Shown here: positions 1 to 8,903 of the stretch, piece by piece
Numbering within the stretch: position 1 is the stretch's first letter
How the letters are laid out: each line of letters begins with the position of its first letter
Source of the DNA: an uncultured Alphaproteobacteria bacterium
GTDB lineage: Bacteria; Pseudomonadota; Alphaproteobacteria; HIMB59; GCA-002718135
DNA length: 35,423 nucleotides
NCBI GenBank assembly: GCA_902614085.1
Contig: CACMJS010000003.1
Location: 148,945 to 184,367, forward strand
Direction: 5' to 3'
Translations under genes and position numbers: made by a program
Notes under the pieces: model-generated
What the model was told of the DNA's origin: nothing
The model's database searches: none
What the model saw: only the letters and a program-made list of their open reading frames with translations

Positions 1-227
1 ATAATTAAAAATAAAATGCAGGGCAGAACGATTAAAATAGAAAAATTATGAAACACACTTTCTTTTAAATCAAGATCATCTTTACTTAAGTAAGGTAATA
101 CAAGATCAATAATTGGAACTAATACGAAAACCCAAATAAAAGGTGAAATTGACCAAGAGGGATTAATGATTAATCCTAAAGAACTAGCAAAAATCAATAT
201 TAGTGGTGTTACAAGATAAAAAATCAT
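1..227 (-). CDS. N-terminal part of a membrane protein, AlkB/fatty-acid-hydroxylase-like (partial)
   Basis: An open frame starts at an ATG at 227 on the minus strand and runs off the left edge, so only the first 75 codons are visible. It encodes about three hydrophobic segments. The stretch FVLVPIIDLVLP followed by a polar KDDLD loop resembles the start of membrane di-iron alkane 1-monooxygenases and desaturases, where a (V/I)xPLLDxxxG-type segment follows the second helix. The diagnostic histidine boxes would lie outside the window, so the assignment rests on this one weak resemblance. The gene is divergent from the EamA transporter, with a 63-base gap. It could instead be another polytopic membrane protein. 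Confidence 0.45.
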   Translation of the reverse strand, partial: MIFYLVTPLILIFASSLGLIINPSWSISPFIWVFVLVPIIDLVLPYLSKDDLDLKESVFHNFSILIVLPCILFLI

Positions 228-290
228 CAAAATAATTATATATTATTTTTTTTTCTAAACTAATACCTAAATTACTCTAAGAAAATTTAT

Positions 291-1226
291 ATGAATAATA
301 ACATAAAAGGTCTGATTTTAATTATTGTGGGGATGTTGTTCATCATTACCCAGGACGTCTTAATTAAATACACCATTCATGATGCCTCTTTAATGCAAAT
401 ACTCGTATTTAGAGGAGGAATAGGATTTTCTTTGTTATGTCTTTATTTAATTTATACAAAACAACCAATATTCTTTGGAACAGCGCACCCTTATATTGCT
501 ATTTTTAGAGGTTCCACCTTCTTCTTTGGCTTTACCTTGTTTTTTATTTCGTTAAGCCAAATTACTTTAGCGGAAGCAACAAGTTTGTTTTTTGTGAGTC
601 CATTTTTTATTACTATTTATTCTTACTTTATTCTGAATATAAAAATTGGCTTGAATAGAATATTTTCAATTTTTGTTGGTTTTAGTGGAACACTTTTAAT
701 CATCAAGCCAGAATTTAATGAAATAAATATTTATATGTTATTTCCAATCATTGCTGCAGCCACCTATGCATTATCGATGACATTGGCAAAAAAAACTGCA
801 AAAAATGATAATTTATTCCAACAAACTTTTCATATTTATATAGGTGCATTCGTTGGAGGAAGCGCAATTAGTATTTTATTACATAATTCAGACGTTAATT
901 TATCAATTTTTTCTATTCTTAGTAATCCTTGGATAATTAATGATCTTCAATTTATTGGATTAATACTTTTTATCTCTACAACTGGAAGTCTTGGGATATT
1001 TTGTTTGATTGCAGCATACAGAGTAGGGTCACCTTTAGTTAACAGTATAACTGAGTACGTCCATTTGATTTTTGCGATAATAATAGGAATTATTATTTTT
1101 TCTGAAGTGCCCGATATAAACTCATTTATTGGTATTTTCCTTATTATGGGAAGTGGTATCTTTGTTGTATTCAGAGAAAATAGGCGTGAGGAATTAGTTG
1201 TATCCAAAACTACTCTTAGAACTTAA
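291..1226 (+). CDS. EamA/DMT-family transporter
   Basis: A 311-residue protein with about ten hydrophobic helices in two similar halves (residues ~8-140 and ~148-297), the typical length and layout of the drug/metabolite transporter superfamily with two EamA domains. It should sit in the inner membrane and export or import a small metabolite; the substrate cannot be read from sequence. Features seen include the early helix with a QDVLIKY motif and a glycine-rich last helix in each half. It is followed 47 bases later by an MFS gene on the same strand and the two may be co-transcribed. The ATG at 291 is the only sensible start, since the first helix begins within seven residues of it. Confidence 0.85.
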   Translation: MNNNIKGLILIIVGMLFIITQDVLIKYTIHDASLMQILVFRGGIGFSLLCLYLIYTKQPIFFGTAHPYIAIFRGSTFFFGFTLFFISLSQITLAEATSLFFVSPFFITIYSYFILNIKIGLNRIFSIFVGFSGTLLIIKPEFNEINIYMLFPIIAAATYALSMTLAKKTAKNDNLFQQTFHIYIGAFVGGSAISILLHNSDVNLSIFSILSNPWIINDLQFIGLILFISTTGSLGIFCLIAAYRVGSPLVNSITEYVHLIFAIIIGIIIFSEVPDINSFIGIFLIMGSGIFVVFRENRREELVVSKTTLRT

Positions 1227-1273
1227 TAGTTTTATAATATTGTAACAATTACTAAATAATATTAATAAAAATT

Positions 1274-2413
1274 ATGTATAGAAAAGCATTCTTTGCCATT
1301 TGTTTAAATGGTTTTGCACTTGCTTTTACTTGGGGAATAACTGTAACAAATATTCCATGGTTATTTGATAGAGTTGGCATTAAAGAAACTGATTTAGGAA
1401 TTTGGTTTACAATTTTTGCAGTTCTACAACTTTTTTTCAGCCAGTTATCAGGAAGAGTAGTTGTACCACTTATTGGAACTACTAAAACTTTAATGTTAGG
1501 TCAATTGAGTTTTGCAATATTTCCCTATATATTTATTACAGCTAGCAACATACAAACCTTTTTTTTGTCCAGTATTCCATTATCGATAGCTGCAGGTTTA
1601 ATTTTTCCTACAATTGCTAGTAGTACTAACTTTATTGAAAATAAAACTAAAAGAATTTATCAAACATACCAACAAGCTTCATTTAGTTTTGGTTTTATTA
1701 TTAGTGGTATTTTTGCAAGTTTATTTTTTTATTTAAATTTATACCCACCACATATTTTTATAGGTTTAATATTCTTTTTAACTTTAATAGTTATTCTAAC
1801 ATTCATATTTGGTTTATCTTCTGAAAATGATTACTATGAAAAGTTAGCTAAATTTAAAATTCCTGAAAGAAAGGTTTTATTCTTTGGATTAAATTTAGCA
1901 ATATTCATGGGCACTGTTGGTATTATGTTAGAATGGACACCATTATGGTTAAAAAGAGATCTTAATGCTTCATTGTACGTTGCATCATTATCAATTCTTT
2001 GCTGGGGAGGTGGTGAGTTTATAGGAAGAATTTATGGTGAAAAAATTGTTAATGCTTACGGCGAAAAATTTGCAGCAGGGTATTTTGGTTTAGTAGGCTG
2101 TTTAATTTTCTTTATTTCTATTTTAACTGCAAATATTTATATTATTATCTTAGCTGTATTTTTATTTGCTCTGTCCACTTCAAATTTTTATCCAGTCGTT
2201 CTAATGCAGGGATTGAAATATACTAATGAAAGTATATCAATCACAGCAGCAAATATCACAACAATTGCATTCTCAGGATTTCTAATAGGGCCGGCTATAA
2301 TTGGATTTTCAGCTGAAACCTTCGGTTTAACTTTTAATGTTATAGCTCTTTGTTTTATCTGGGCATTTAATGGACTTTTATTTATTTACTTTATTAATCA
2401 ATTAAAAAAATAA
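1274..2413 (+). CDS. MFS transporter, 12 predicted helices
   Basis: A 379-residue, very hydrophobic protein with about twelve membrane segments and a charged central loop near residues 185-200 (ENDYYEKLAKFKIPERK), the usual MFS split between two six-helix halves. The loop after helix 2 (SGRVVVPLIGTTKTLMLG) corresponds to the MFS A-motif position and is degenerate. A second GGGEFIGRIYGEKIV loop in the C-terminal half is the matching repeat. The family is proton-driven small-solute transport across the inner membrane; the substrate is unknown, with loose resemblance to the fucose-permease/YbjJ type. Its end lies only 6 bases from the convergent protease gene. Confidence 0.8.
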   Translation: MYRKAFFAICLNGFALAFTWGITVTNIPWLFDRVGIKETDLGIWFTIFAVLQLFFSQLSGRVVVPLIGTTKTLMLGQLSFAIFPYIFITASNIQTFFLSSIPLSIAAGLIFPTIASSTNFIENKTKRIYQTYQQASFSFGFIISGIFASLFFYLNLYPPHIFIGLIFFLTLIVILTFIFGLSSENDYYEKLAKFKIPERKVLFFGLNLAIFMGTVGIMLEWTPLWLKRDLNASLYVASLSILCWGGGEFIGRIYGEKIVNAYGEKFAAGYFGLVGCLIFFISILTANIYIIILAVFLFALSTSNFYPVVLMQGLKYTNESISITAANITTIAFSGFLIGPAIIGFSAETFGLTFNVIALCFIWAFNGLLFIYFINQLKK

Positions 2414-2419
2414 ATTTTT

Positions 2420-3382
2420 TTATTGCAAGAACTTACTATTTATAAGGTCAGGGCAATTTTTTTGCCAATGATTGTAATAATCATCATTATTGAAATCTAA
2501 ATATAATTTTCCAGATTGTTTATGCATAATATCATTTTTATTGTCATTCACATGAGAGGATTTATTATTTTTTGCACAACTAGCAGGAAAACCTAATGAA
2601 TGAATCATTTCATGCAAAATTGTTGCTTCTGCATCACCAAAAGTAAAATCATTTTTATCATTTAGATGATCTTTGTGAGTACAAGAAAATATTCTGTCAT
2701 TATTTGACAAAATTAAATCACCACCAATGTATTTTTTAAATCTAGAATATGTGTAATAAATTGCTATGTTTCCATCAAATCTTGATTTTCCACATATATC
2801 GTAATCAATATATTTTCTTTTTTCCCAACCTTCAAAAAAAATAATAAACTTCTTTGAAGAAAAATTATTAAATAGATGACTATTATCATTAATAATCTTT
2901 TCAATTTTCTCAGATACTTCAGTAATATCGATGTCCTGATCTTTAGTATCTAAATCGCCAAACCAATCCATAGTTTTATTAACTCGCAAAAAAGTTACAT
3001 CAAAATTTCCATTAATTTTTTTATCAAATCTAATTGTTTGATTACTTGTTTTTTTTTCAAACCAATTATTAATAGCTAGAAGTGATGCTTCTATATTTTT
3101 ATTTACATCATAAAGACGATCCTTCCTTTCACATGGTAGTAAAAAGATTGGATGAAATTGGTTGCCAATATATACATCTTTTTCATCTTTATATGATCTA
3201 TTCTGATTAATATCATCCTCATGTATAACAAATTCAACTTGATTATTATTGTTGCAAGAATCTGGAAGTTTGATTTTAGGTACTAAAAATTTCCAATCCT
3301 CATTAACAAATTGAAGATAAATCATAATGATACAAATAATTAGAAAAAAACCAATAAAGGGTATCAAAAAATATCTATGCAT
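2420..3382 (-). CDS. membrane-anchored zinc metalloprotease-like protein (HExxH)
   Basis: A 320-residue protein with one N-terminal hydrophobic segment (residues ~5-24) and the rest hydrophilic, so it is probably anchored in the inner membrane with its body in the periplasm, or is exported. It carries HEMIHSLGF (H257, E258, H261), the zincin active site. H277 in a KSSHVND context is a plausible third zinc ligand, and DIM at 284-286 looks like the Met-turn of metzincins. Cysteines at 43, 84, 197, 234 and 269 suggest disulfides. No known subfamily was recognised; the pattern resembles matrixin-like bacterial proteins. It lies 19 bases downstream of the small gene at 3402-3596 on the same strand, probably one transcript. 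Confidence 0.6.
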   Translation of the reverse strand: MHRYFLIPFIGFFLIICIIMIYLQFVNEDWKFLVPKIKLPDSCNNNNQVEFVIHEDDINQNRSYKDEKDVYIGNQFHPIFLLPCERKDRLYDVNKNIEASLLAINNWFEKKTSNQTIRFDKKINGNFDVTFLRVNKTMDWFGDLDTKDQDIDITEVSEKIEKIINDNSHLFNNFSSKKFIIFFEGWEKRKYIDYDICGKSRFDGNIAIYYTYSRFKKYIGGDLILSNNDRIFSCTHKDHLNDKNDFTFGDAEATILHEMIHSLGFPASCAKNNKSSHVNDNKNDIMHKQSGKLYLDFNNDDYYNHWQKNCPDLINSKFLQ

Positions 3383-3401
3383 AGATTTTTAATTTTATAA
3401 T

Positions 3402-3596
3402 TTATTTTTCTATAAATTTTTTTACAGTATCGTAAAATGAAGGTGTTACTGTAAAGTAGTAGCCATTTTCTTCATGGACACTATTATTTCCAATACTATT
3501 ATCTGAGTGAAAATCTACAAGGTGCTGATAAAAGCCATTGGGGTCATCTACATGGTATTCTCTTCCATCATCTGCTTTAACTATTAAAGTTTTCAT
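3402..3596 (-). CDS. small hypothetical protein, 64 residues
   Basis: A short frame starting at the ATG at 3596 (MKTLIVKADD...). The open frame continues upstream to 3767, but that part overlaps the divergent GMC gene, so the internal ATG is the better start. The protein has an N-terminal beta-strand-like segment, an acidic and histidine-containing middle (GFYQHLVDFH, NSVHEENGYYF) and an amphipathic lysine-rich end (YDTVKKFIEK). It has no signal peptide and no membrane segment. It probably forms a unit with the downstream protease (gap 19 bases), and could be a cytoplasmic partner of it, but I do not recognise a family. Confidence 0.55.
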   Translation of the reverse strand: MKTLIVKADDGREYHVDDPNGFYQHLVDFHSDNSIGNNSVHEENGYYFTVTPSFYDTVKKFIEK

Positions 3597-3648
3597 CTTG
3601 ATATTAAATATAGAAACGCGTAAAAAATTAAAATAGAAAAATTTATAT

Positions 3649-5253
3649 ATGGCAAAAAAATATGATTTTATAATTGCAGGCGGTGGAACATCAGGAATTA
3701 TTACAGCAACAAAATTAATTGAACATGGCGCCTCTGTTTTAATTTTAGAAGAAGGAATTAAATCCAATAATTTACTTTTATCAATGCCTGCTGGTTGGAT
3801 TAAAGGTTTAGAGAATAGCCCATATTTAAAATTCTATGAATCTATTCCACAAAAACAATTAAATAATCGTCAGCACTTTATAGCTCAAGCTAAAACTCTT
3901 GGTGGGGGATCAAAAGTGAACGGTATGGTTTATATGCGAGGGAAACCTTCAGATTATAATAAATGGGAAGAGGAGACTGAAGATAGTAATTGGAATTGGA
4001 ACTCGTTGCTCAAGAATTTTGTTAAACTTGAAAATAATCAACGTATTCAAAATGAATATCATGGAAATAAAGGTAACTTAAAAGTTTCAGATCCTGGTTA
4101 TATTGTAGAAGGTACAAACCTATATATCAAAACAATGCAAGCTATGGGCTTGCCTTATAATGATGATTTTAATGATGGTGATCAATATGGTGTAGGAACT
4201 ATGCAATACACCATTGGTAATGGCAAAAGGTGCGATGTCTACAGTGCTTTTTTACAATCAAAAACTAATAATAAAAATTTAGAAATTAAAACTAGTTCTA
4301 TTGTAACAAAAGTTATTGTTGATCAAAAAAAAGCAATTGGTGTTGAGTGTGTATCAAATGGTAAATCAATTAAATATTTTGCCAATGATATTATTTTAGC
4401 TGCAGGTGCTTATGTCACCCCTAAAATATTAATGCAATCCGGTATAGGGGAAGAAAAACAATTAAAAGAATTTGATATTCCTGTAATTGAAGATTTAAAA
4501 GGTGTAGGTAAAAATTTACAGGACCATCATGAAGTTCCTGTTATTTCTAGAGTTAAACCAGGCTATAGTTACTTTAAACAAGATCAAGGCTGGCGAATGA
4601 TAAAAAATGGAATTCAATATTTATTATTTAATTCAGGCCCTGTTCGCTCGCAAGGTGTTGATAGTTGTTCTTTTTTTAATCCAGAAAATTTAGAAGATAA
4701 AAAAGATCCTAAAATTAAATTGTATTGTGTTCCCATAATGTATACTGATAGAGATACAACAGGAATAAAACCTGATCACGGATTAACACTTACATCTTGC
4801 TTAATGAATCCAAAATCAAGAGGAGAGGTTAGAATTCAATCCTCTAACCCATTAGATTTACCTCTTATTGATCCAAATTTTTTAAGTCATGAAGATGATA
4901 TGAATGTTATGTTAAATGCTGTAAAGCTTGCAAGAAAGGTAATTCAAAAAAAGCCTTTATCCGATATTGTATTAGAAGAAACAGTTCCCGGTCAATCCAT
5001 TAATTCAGATGAAGATCTCATTAATTATTCAAAAAAAATGATTAAAACAAATTGGCATCCAGTTGGCACATGTAAAATGGGTAAAGATAATGATGATATG
5101 GCGGTATTAAATACAAAATTGGAAGTTAAGGGAATAAAAAATTTAAGAGTTTTTGATGTGTCGATGATGCCAACAATTGTCGGTGCTAATACTAATGCTC
5201 CAGCTATGGCAATAGCAGATAAGGCTACTGATATATTATTACAGTCACGATAA
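3649..5253 (+). CDS. GMC-family FAD-dependent oxidoreductase (choline/alcohol dehydrogenase type)
   Basis: A 534-residue cytoplasmic flavoprotein of the glucose-methanol-choline family, which oxidises an alcohol to an aldehyde or acid using FAD. Visible motifs, in order: the dinucleotide-binding turn GGGTSG at residues 11-16 with the acidic end of strand 2 (LILEEG); GMC signature 1 around LGGGSKVNGMVYMRG; signature 2 around GAYVTPKILMQSGIG; the catalytic histidine H470 in NWHPVGTCKMG; and the catalytic asparagine in NTNAPAMAIA (N516). Length matches choline dehydrogenase/BetA-like relatives (~530-560). The substrate is not determined by these motifs, and no betaine aldehyde dehydrogenase or choline transporter lies nearby, so BetA is not claimed. 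Confidence 0.92.
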   Translation: MAKKYDFIIAGGGTSGIITATKLIEHGASVLILEEGIKSNNLLLSMPAGWIKGLENSPYLKFYESIPQKQLNNRQHFIAQAKTLGGGSKVNGMVYMRGKPSDYNKWEEETEDSNWNWNSLLKNFVKLENNQRIQNEYHGNKGNLKVSDPGYIVEGTNLYIKTMQAMGLPYNDDFNDGDQYGVGTMQYTIGNGKRCDVYSAFLQSKTNNKNLEIKTSSIVTKVIVDQKKAIGVECVSNGKSIKYFANDIILAAGAYVTPKILMQSGIGEEKQLKEFDIPVIEDLKGVGKNLQDHHEVPVISRVKPGYSYFKQDQGWRMIKNGIQYLLFNSGPVRSQGVDSCSFFNPENLEDKKDPKIKLYCVPIMYTDRDTTGIKPDHGLTLTSCLMNPKSRGEVRIQSSNPLDLPLIDPNFLSHEDDMNVMLNAVKLARKVIQKKPLSDIVLEETVPGQSINSDEDLINYSKKMIKTNWHPVGTCKMGKDNDDMAVLNTKLEVKGIKNLRVFDVSMMPTIVGANTNAPAMAIADKATDILLQSR

Positions 5254-5330
5254 TTTGTTTAATCTAATATATTTAAAATTTAGAAAATAAATTTTTACAT
5301 ATTCTTTAGAGCATTATATAAAAGGTATTA

Positions 5331-6539
5331 ATGTATAGAATTATATTTTTTCTATTTTTAATTTCATCCAGTGTTTATGCTACAGATCTACCTAAGAAAT
5401 TTCTTGATGATAAATATATTTTTAAATTTGAGGAAAATATTAAATATCCGTATGATACTGGATTTTGGGGCCCAATAGAAACACATACTAGAATACATCA
5501 AAACGCTTGGGCTCTTAGATATGATAATAAAATTACAAAAACAAATGAATATTCTTTGCGTTTTGAAAAAAGACTAGATGATTGTGGTGCTGAAGATTGT
5601 AATAGAAAAGAAAAAACTTTTATTGGTCGTTCTGAACTTGGTTTCTTTGATCCTATAACTGGTGAAAAAATAAGAGGTCATTTAGGTGAATATTGGTATA
5701 CTTGGTCTTTCTATATCGATCCTGCATCCGATGGACCAAAAAATATGCGAGATTTTGTTCATATAGGCCAATTTAAAATGGATCTTGAACATGAAAAACT
5801 AACAAGGAGTTTGCTTACTACGCAAACAATAGATGAATTTAATGTTGCTTGTCCTGAAATGAGTTTCTTTTTTTCTTGGCGTTATGATGGAATTTATGTG
5901 GGCCGATCAGGAGTTTCTGTTTGTGATGGTAGTGATTATAAAAGAATAATTCCCCTTAATAATGTGAAGGGTAAATGGCACACTGTCTTATTAAATATTA
6001 ATTGGACTGATCAAGAAGATGGAAAAATAAAACTTTGGTTAAATGATCAGCTTATTTATCGCTTTGAAGGAAAAACTATATCAAAAATTGTAAAGAACAA
6101 AAATGAATATCAAATGGGACCAAAATTTAGATTTGGCTTGTATAGTCAGGGTGAAAATGGTGATCAAGTTATGCACTATGAAGGAATGAAAGCAGAAAAA
6201 TCATGTAACAAACTTCAATTATTTGATTGTAACTATATTCAAAAACAAGAAATTGATGTTGTTAAAACAAATCCTGCTGACCCAGATGATGGAAATCAAA
6301 TAGTTGGTCAGTATGAAACAAATGACGATCAAGGTAAACGAGACAGGATTATTAATACTCTAATAAATAAAATTACCAAAGACATTATTAAAAAATCTAA
6401 AAGTAATAAAGATGATATCAAAAAATGGGTTACCACCGAAGTAAACAAATTAGATTGGGATAAAGACTTAGACAAAAGTAAGGATAGAAAAAAAATACGT
6501 GATCAGTTGACCAAAAAGGGTAAAAAAATTTTTAAATAG
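5331..6539 (+). CDS. secreted polysaccharide-lyase-like protein (heparin-lyase-I fold) with lysine-rich tail
   Basis: A 402-residue protein with a clear signal peptide (hydrophobic core, cleavage likely after VYA at residue 17). Residues ~30-290 show the pattern of the concanavalin-like Polysacc_lyase family: a GRSELGFF strand, GEYWYTWSFYID, FVHIGQFKMD, then GKWHTVLLNINW and GKIKLWLNDQLIYRFEG, the last two being the usual 'W-h-n-V ... G-k-W-N-G' signature of secreted glycan-binding or lyase jelly-roll domains. A likely job is cleavage or binding of an acidic polysaccharide outside the cytoplasm. The last ~75 residues are a highly charged Lys/Asp-rich tail not expected in the family. Catalytic residues were not identified, so a lectin-like role is possible. 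Confidence 0.55.
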   Translation: MYRIIFFLFLISSSVYATDLPKKFLDDKYIFKFEENIKYPYDTGFWGPIETHTRIHQNAWALRYDNKITKTNEYSLRFEKRLDDCGAEDCNRKEKTFIGRSELGFFDPITGEKIRGHLGEYWYTWSFYIDPASDGPKNMRDFVHIGQFKMDLEHEKLTRSLLTTQTIDEFNVACPEMSFFFSWRYDGIYVGRSGVSVCDGSDYKRIIPLNNVKGKWHTVLLNINWTDQEDGKIKLWLNDQLIYRFEGKTISKIVKNKNEYQMGPKFRFGLYSQGENGDQVMHYEGMKAEKSCNKLQLFDCNYIQKQEIDVVKTNPADPDDGNQIVGQYETNDDQGKRDRIINTLINKITKDIIKKSKSNKDDIKKWVTTEVNKLDWDKDLDKSKDRKKIRDQLTKKGKKIFK

Positions 6540-6544
6540 GAAAA

Positions 6545-6584
6545 TGGGGCAAAACTTCCTCAGTGGAGCGGACTTTATACCCCA
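6545..6584. other. G+C-rich hairpin element after the lyase-like gene
   Basis: Six bases after the stop codon lies an island of high G+C for this window. TGGGG (6545-6549) can pair with CCCCA (6580-6584), and inside it CTTCC (6555-6559) can pair with GGAG (6565-6568) with one bulged base and loop TCAGT. No T-run follows on the plus strand; on the minus strand the arm is followed by ATTTTCC. It may be a weak terminator, an mRNA-stabilising 3' structure, or a small RNA. Compare 14541-14585, which follows its gene in the same way. Confidence 0.35.
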
Positions 6585-6643
6585 AATTCATTATATTGTA
6601 TCTTTTTCTTTTCTAAAACTATATTCGACCTAGATTATATAAA

Positions 6644-8218
6644 ATGAAAAAGTTTATCTTATTAATTTTGGCAATAATTATCGCAGGTGGAGGTTACTAC
6701 TATTTCTTTGTAAGCAATAATGCAGAAGTAGCAACTACCAGCTATGAATATATAAAAATAGAAAAAGGAAATATAAAGAAAACTGTTTCTGCTACAGGTA
6801 AAATTATACCAACATCAACTTTAACATTATCATCCGAAATATCTGGAAAAATTGTTGAGATTAATAAAGACTTTAACGAACAAATTAGCAAAGGTGAAGT
6901 TCTAGCAATCTTTGATCAAAACCCTTTTACTTTAAGCGTAAAAGAATCTCAAACTTCAGTAGACATATCAAAATCTAAGTTAAAACAAAAACAAGCAAGT
7001 CTTGAAAAAGCAAAATCAGAATTAAACAACTCAGTTGCAAATAAGTACGGTGCTGAATCACGATTAGAAGACTCTAATTTATATTTAAGTAAGCTAGAAG
7101 AAAATCTTGAAGAACGAAAAGCTTTATTTGACAAAAAATTTATTTCTAAAAAAGAATTTGATGACACGAATTTTGATTATGAAAGTGCTATTATTCAAAA
7201 TGCTACTATAAAATCAGAAATATCATCTTTGGATGCAATTATCAGTTCACGAAAAGCACAAATTGAAATTATTAAAGCAGAAATTGAAGAAGTTGAAAAA
7301 ATAATTCAACAATCTGAACTGACATTAGAAAGTGAAAAACTAGACTTAACAAAAACTAAAATAGTATCACCAATAGATGGTTTTATTTTAGATAGACATA
7401 TCAGTGTTGGTGATGTTCTTGGCGCTTATCAAAAAGACTCTATAATGTTTACTATTGCCGAAACATTATCCAATATGAATATAGAAATATTTATCGATGA
7501 ATCAGACATAGGAAATATTCAATTAGATCAGCTTGTCGAATTTTCTACTGATGCTTTTCCTGATAGAAAATTAAATGCTACTATTAGCCAAATACGTTAT
7601 TCACCAATAGATGATCAGAATGTTATCACCTATGAAGTAATTGCCTCTTTTGATAATCCAGAAAATCTTCTTCTGCCTGGTATGACTGCTAACGTTGATA
7701 TTATTGTTCAAAATAAAGAAGAAGTTTTAAAAGTAAAAAATTCAGCACTTTCAGTTAAGCTCAATCAAAAGCCTAAACAAAATTCAGGTGGAAGTAGATG
7801 GGGCGGGGGCGGTGCATCTCAAATGCAAGAAATCATGGCTCAAATAAACATGACTGCTGATCAACAAAACAAAATGAGAAGTGTGTATCCTAAATTAGGT
7901 AAAGTAAGAGGCTCTTTAGAAGCGAAAAACTTATCGCCAGAAAAAATACGAAAAGAAATTCAGCTATATATTGAAAATGCCCTAGTAGAATTATTAACTG
8001 ATGAACAAAGAAATAAATATTTCTCCTTAAAAGAATCTTTAAACGTTAAAAAAGTATACAAATTAGTTGATGGGTCTCATGAACAGATTGATTTGGTGAC
8101 AGGTCTTAATTCTGGCGGCTACACAGAAATAATAAAAGGTGAGATTCAAGAAGGTGATGAAGTAATTTCTAAAGTTATTGTCGAAACGTCAGAAAAAAAA
8201 GCACTACGTCTATTTTAA
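6644..8218 (+). CDS. MacA-like periplasmic adaptor (HlyD/RND-MFP family) with extra helical insert
   Basis: A 524-residue membrane-fusion protein. It has one N-terminal membrane segment (residues ~4-24), a split lipoyl domain (first half ~45-95, second half around TKIVSPIDGFILDRHISVGD ~240-270), a long coiled-coil hairpin (~100-240) and a beta-barrel (~275-365). Between the barrel and the membrane-proximal domain lies a Gly-rich linker (SGGSRWGGGGAS, ~380) and a ~75-residue helical insert (~390-468) with an LTDEQRNKY motif reminiscent of Spy/LTXXQ proteins. It bridges the inner-membrane ABC pump to an outer-membrane channel (TolC-like, not in this window). The ATPase starts one base after its stop, so the three genes form an operon. 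Confidence 0.87.
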   Translation: MKKFILLILAIIIAGGGYYYFFVSNNAEVATTSYEYIKIEKGNIKKTVSATGKIIPTSTLTLSSEISGKIVEINKDFNEQISKGEVLAIFDQNPFTLSVKESQTSVDISKSKLKQKQASLEKAKSELNNSVANKYGAESRLEDSNLYLSKLEENLEERKALFDKKFISKKEFDDTNFDYESAIIQNATIKSEISSLDAIISSRKAQIEIIKAEIEEVEKIIQQSELTLESEKLDLTKTKIVSPIDGFILDRHISVGDVLGAYQKDSIMFTIAETLSNMNIEIFIDESDIGNIQLDQLVEFSTDAFPDRKLNATISQIRYSPIDDQNVITYEVIASFDNPENLLLPGMTANVDIIVQNKEEVLKVKNSALSVKLNQKPKQNSGGSRWGGGGASQMQEIMAQINMTADQQNKMRSVYPKLGKVRGSLEAKNLSPEKIRKEIQLYIENALVELLTDEQRNKYFSLKESLNVKKVYKLVDGSHEQIDLVTGLNSGGYTEIIKGEIQEGDEVISKVIVETSEKKALRLF

Positions 8219-8219
8219 G

Positions 8220-8903
8220 ATGATTAATATCAATTCTCTCTCAAAAGAATACATCATGGGAGATAACAAGCTATTAGCACTCGATAATATTGATCTTTCA
8301 ATCAATGAAGGTGATTTTGTCAGTATTATGGGATCATCTGGCTCTGGAAAATCAACTTTAATGAATATTATCGGATGTTTAGATGTACCATCTAGCGGGG
8401 AATATCATTTTAGAGATAATAATGTATCAACTTTAAATTCGAATAAACTAGCTGAATTACGAAACAAAGACATAGGATTTGTTTTTCAAAATTTTAATTT
8501 ACTACCAAGATTGAATGCACAAGAAAATGTTGTGCTACCACTATTATATTCTGGTAAAAATTTAAAAGAAAGAAATCAATTAGCAATAGAGGCTCTAGAA
8601 AGTGTTGGATTAAAAGATCGAGTTCATCATAGACCAAATCAGTTATCTGGTGGTCAGCAACAAAGAGTGTCTATAGCAAGAGCAATAGCTGGATCTCCAA
8701 AATTAATCTTAGCAGATGAACCAACCGGTGCACTAGATAGTAAAACAGGTTTAGAAATTATGAAAATTTTAAATGATTTAAATGCAAAAGGTATCACCAT
8801 TGTTCTTGTTACACATGAAGATGATATCGCAAACTATGGTTCAAGAATTATTAAAATGAAAGATGGTAAAATTTTAGAGGATAAAAAAAATGTCAATAAC
8901 TGA
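8220..8903 (+). CDS. MacB/LolD-type ABC transporter ATP-binding protein
   Basis: A 227-residue ABC ATPase. The ATG at 8220 is chosen because it follows the adaptor stop by one base and gives a normal N-terminus (MININSLSKEY); the longer frame from 8178 would overlap the adaptor. Motifs: Walker A GSSGSGKST (38-46), Q-loop FQNFNLL (Q90), signature LSGGQQQR (142-149), Walker B LILADEP (162-168), and H-loop histidine in LVTHEDD. LolD/MacB-class ATPases drive extrusion by mechanotransmission rather than classical alternating access. Here the ATPase is a separate polypeptide, unlike E. coli MacB where it is fused to the permease. The last 14 bases overlap the permease gene, implying coupled translation. 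Confidence 0.93.
   Translation: MININSLSKEYIMGDNKLLALDNIDLSINEGDFVSIMGSSGSGKSTLMNIIGCLDVPSSGEYHFRDNNVSTLNSNKLAELRNKDIGFVFQNFNLLPRLNAQENVVLPLLYSGKNLKERNQLAIEALESVGLKDRVHHRPNQLSGGQQQRVSIARAIAGSPKLILADEPTGALDSKTGLEIMKILNDLNAKGITIVLVTHEDDIANYGSRIIKMKDGKILEDKKNVNN

Noticed and set aside
947-1207. Minus-strand open frame inside the EamA gene, and similar frames at 6949, 8874, 11523, 14754, 15509, 20178, 22448, 25162, 28507, 28913, 29067, 31178 and 34019
   Set aside because: Each lies wholly or mostly within a well-supported gene on another frame, has no ribosome-binding site and encodes low-complexity or unlikely sequence. They are shadows.
3649-5253. BetA choline dehydrogenase assignment
   Set aside because: GMC motifs do not fix the substrate, and no betaine aldehyde dehydrogenase or choline transporter is nearby.
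6545-6584. tRNA remnant or insertion-sequence end
   Set aside because: The string resembles antisense tRNA or IS3-type terminal bases only loosely. No T-loop signature, no paired terminal repeat and no transposase fragment were seen.
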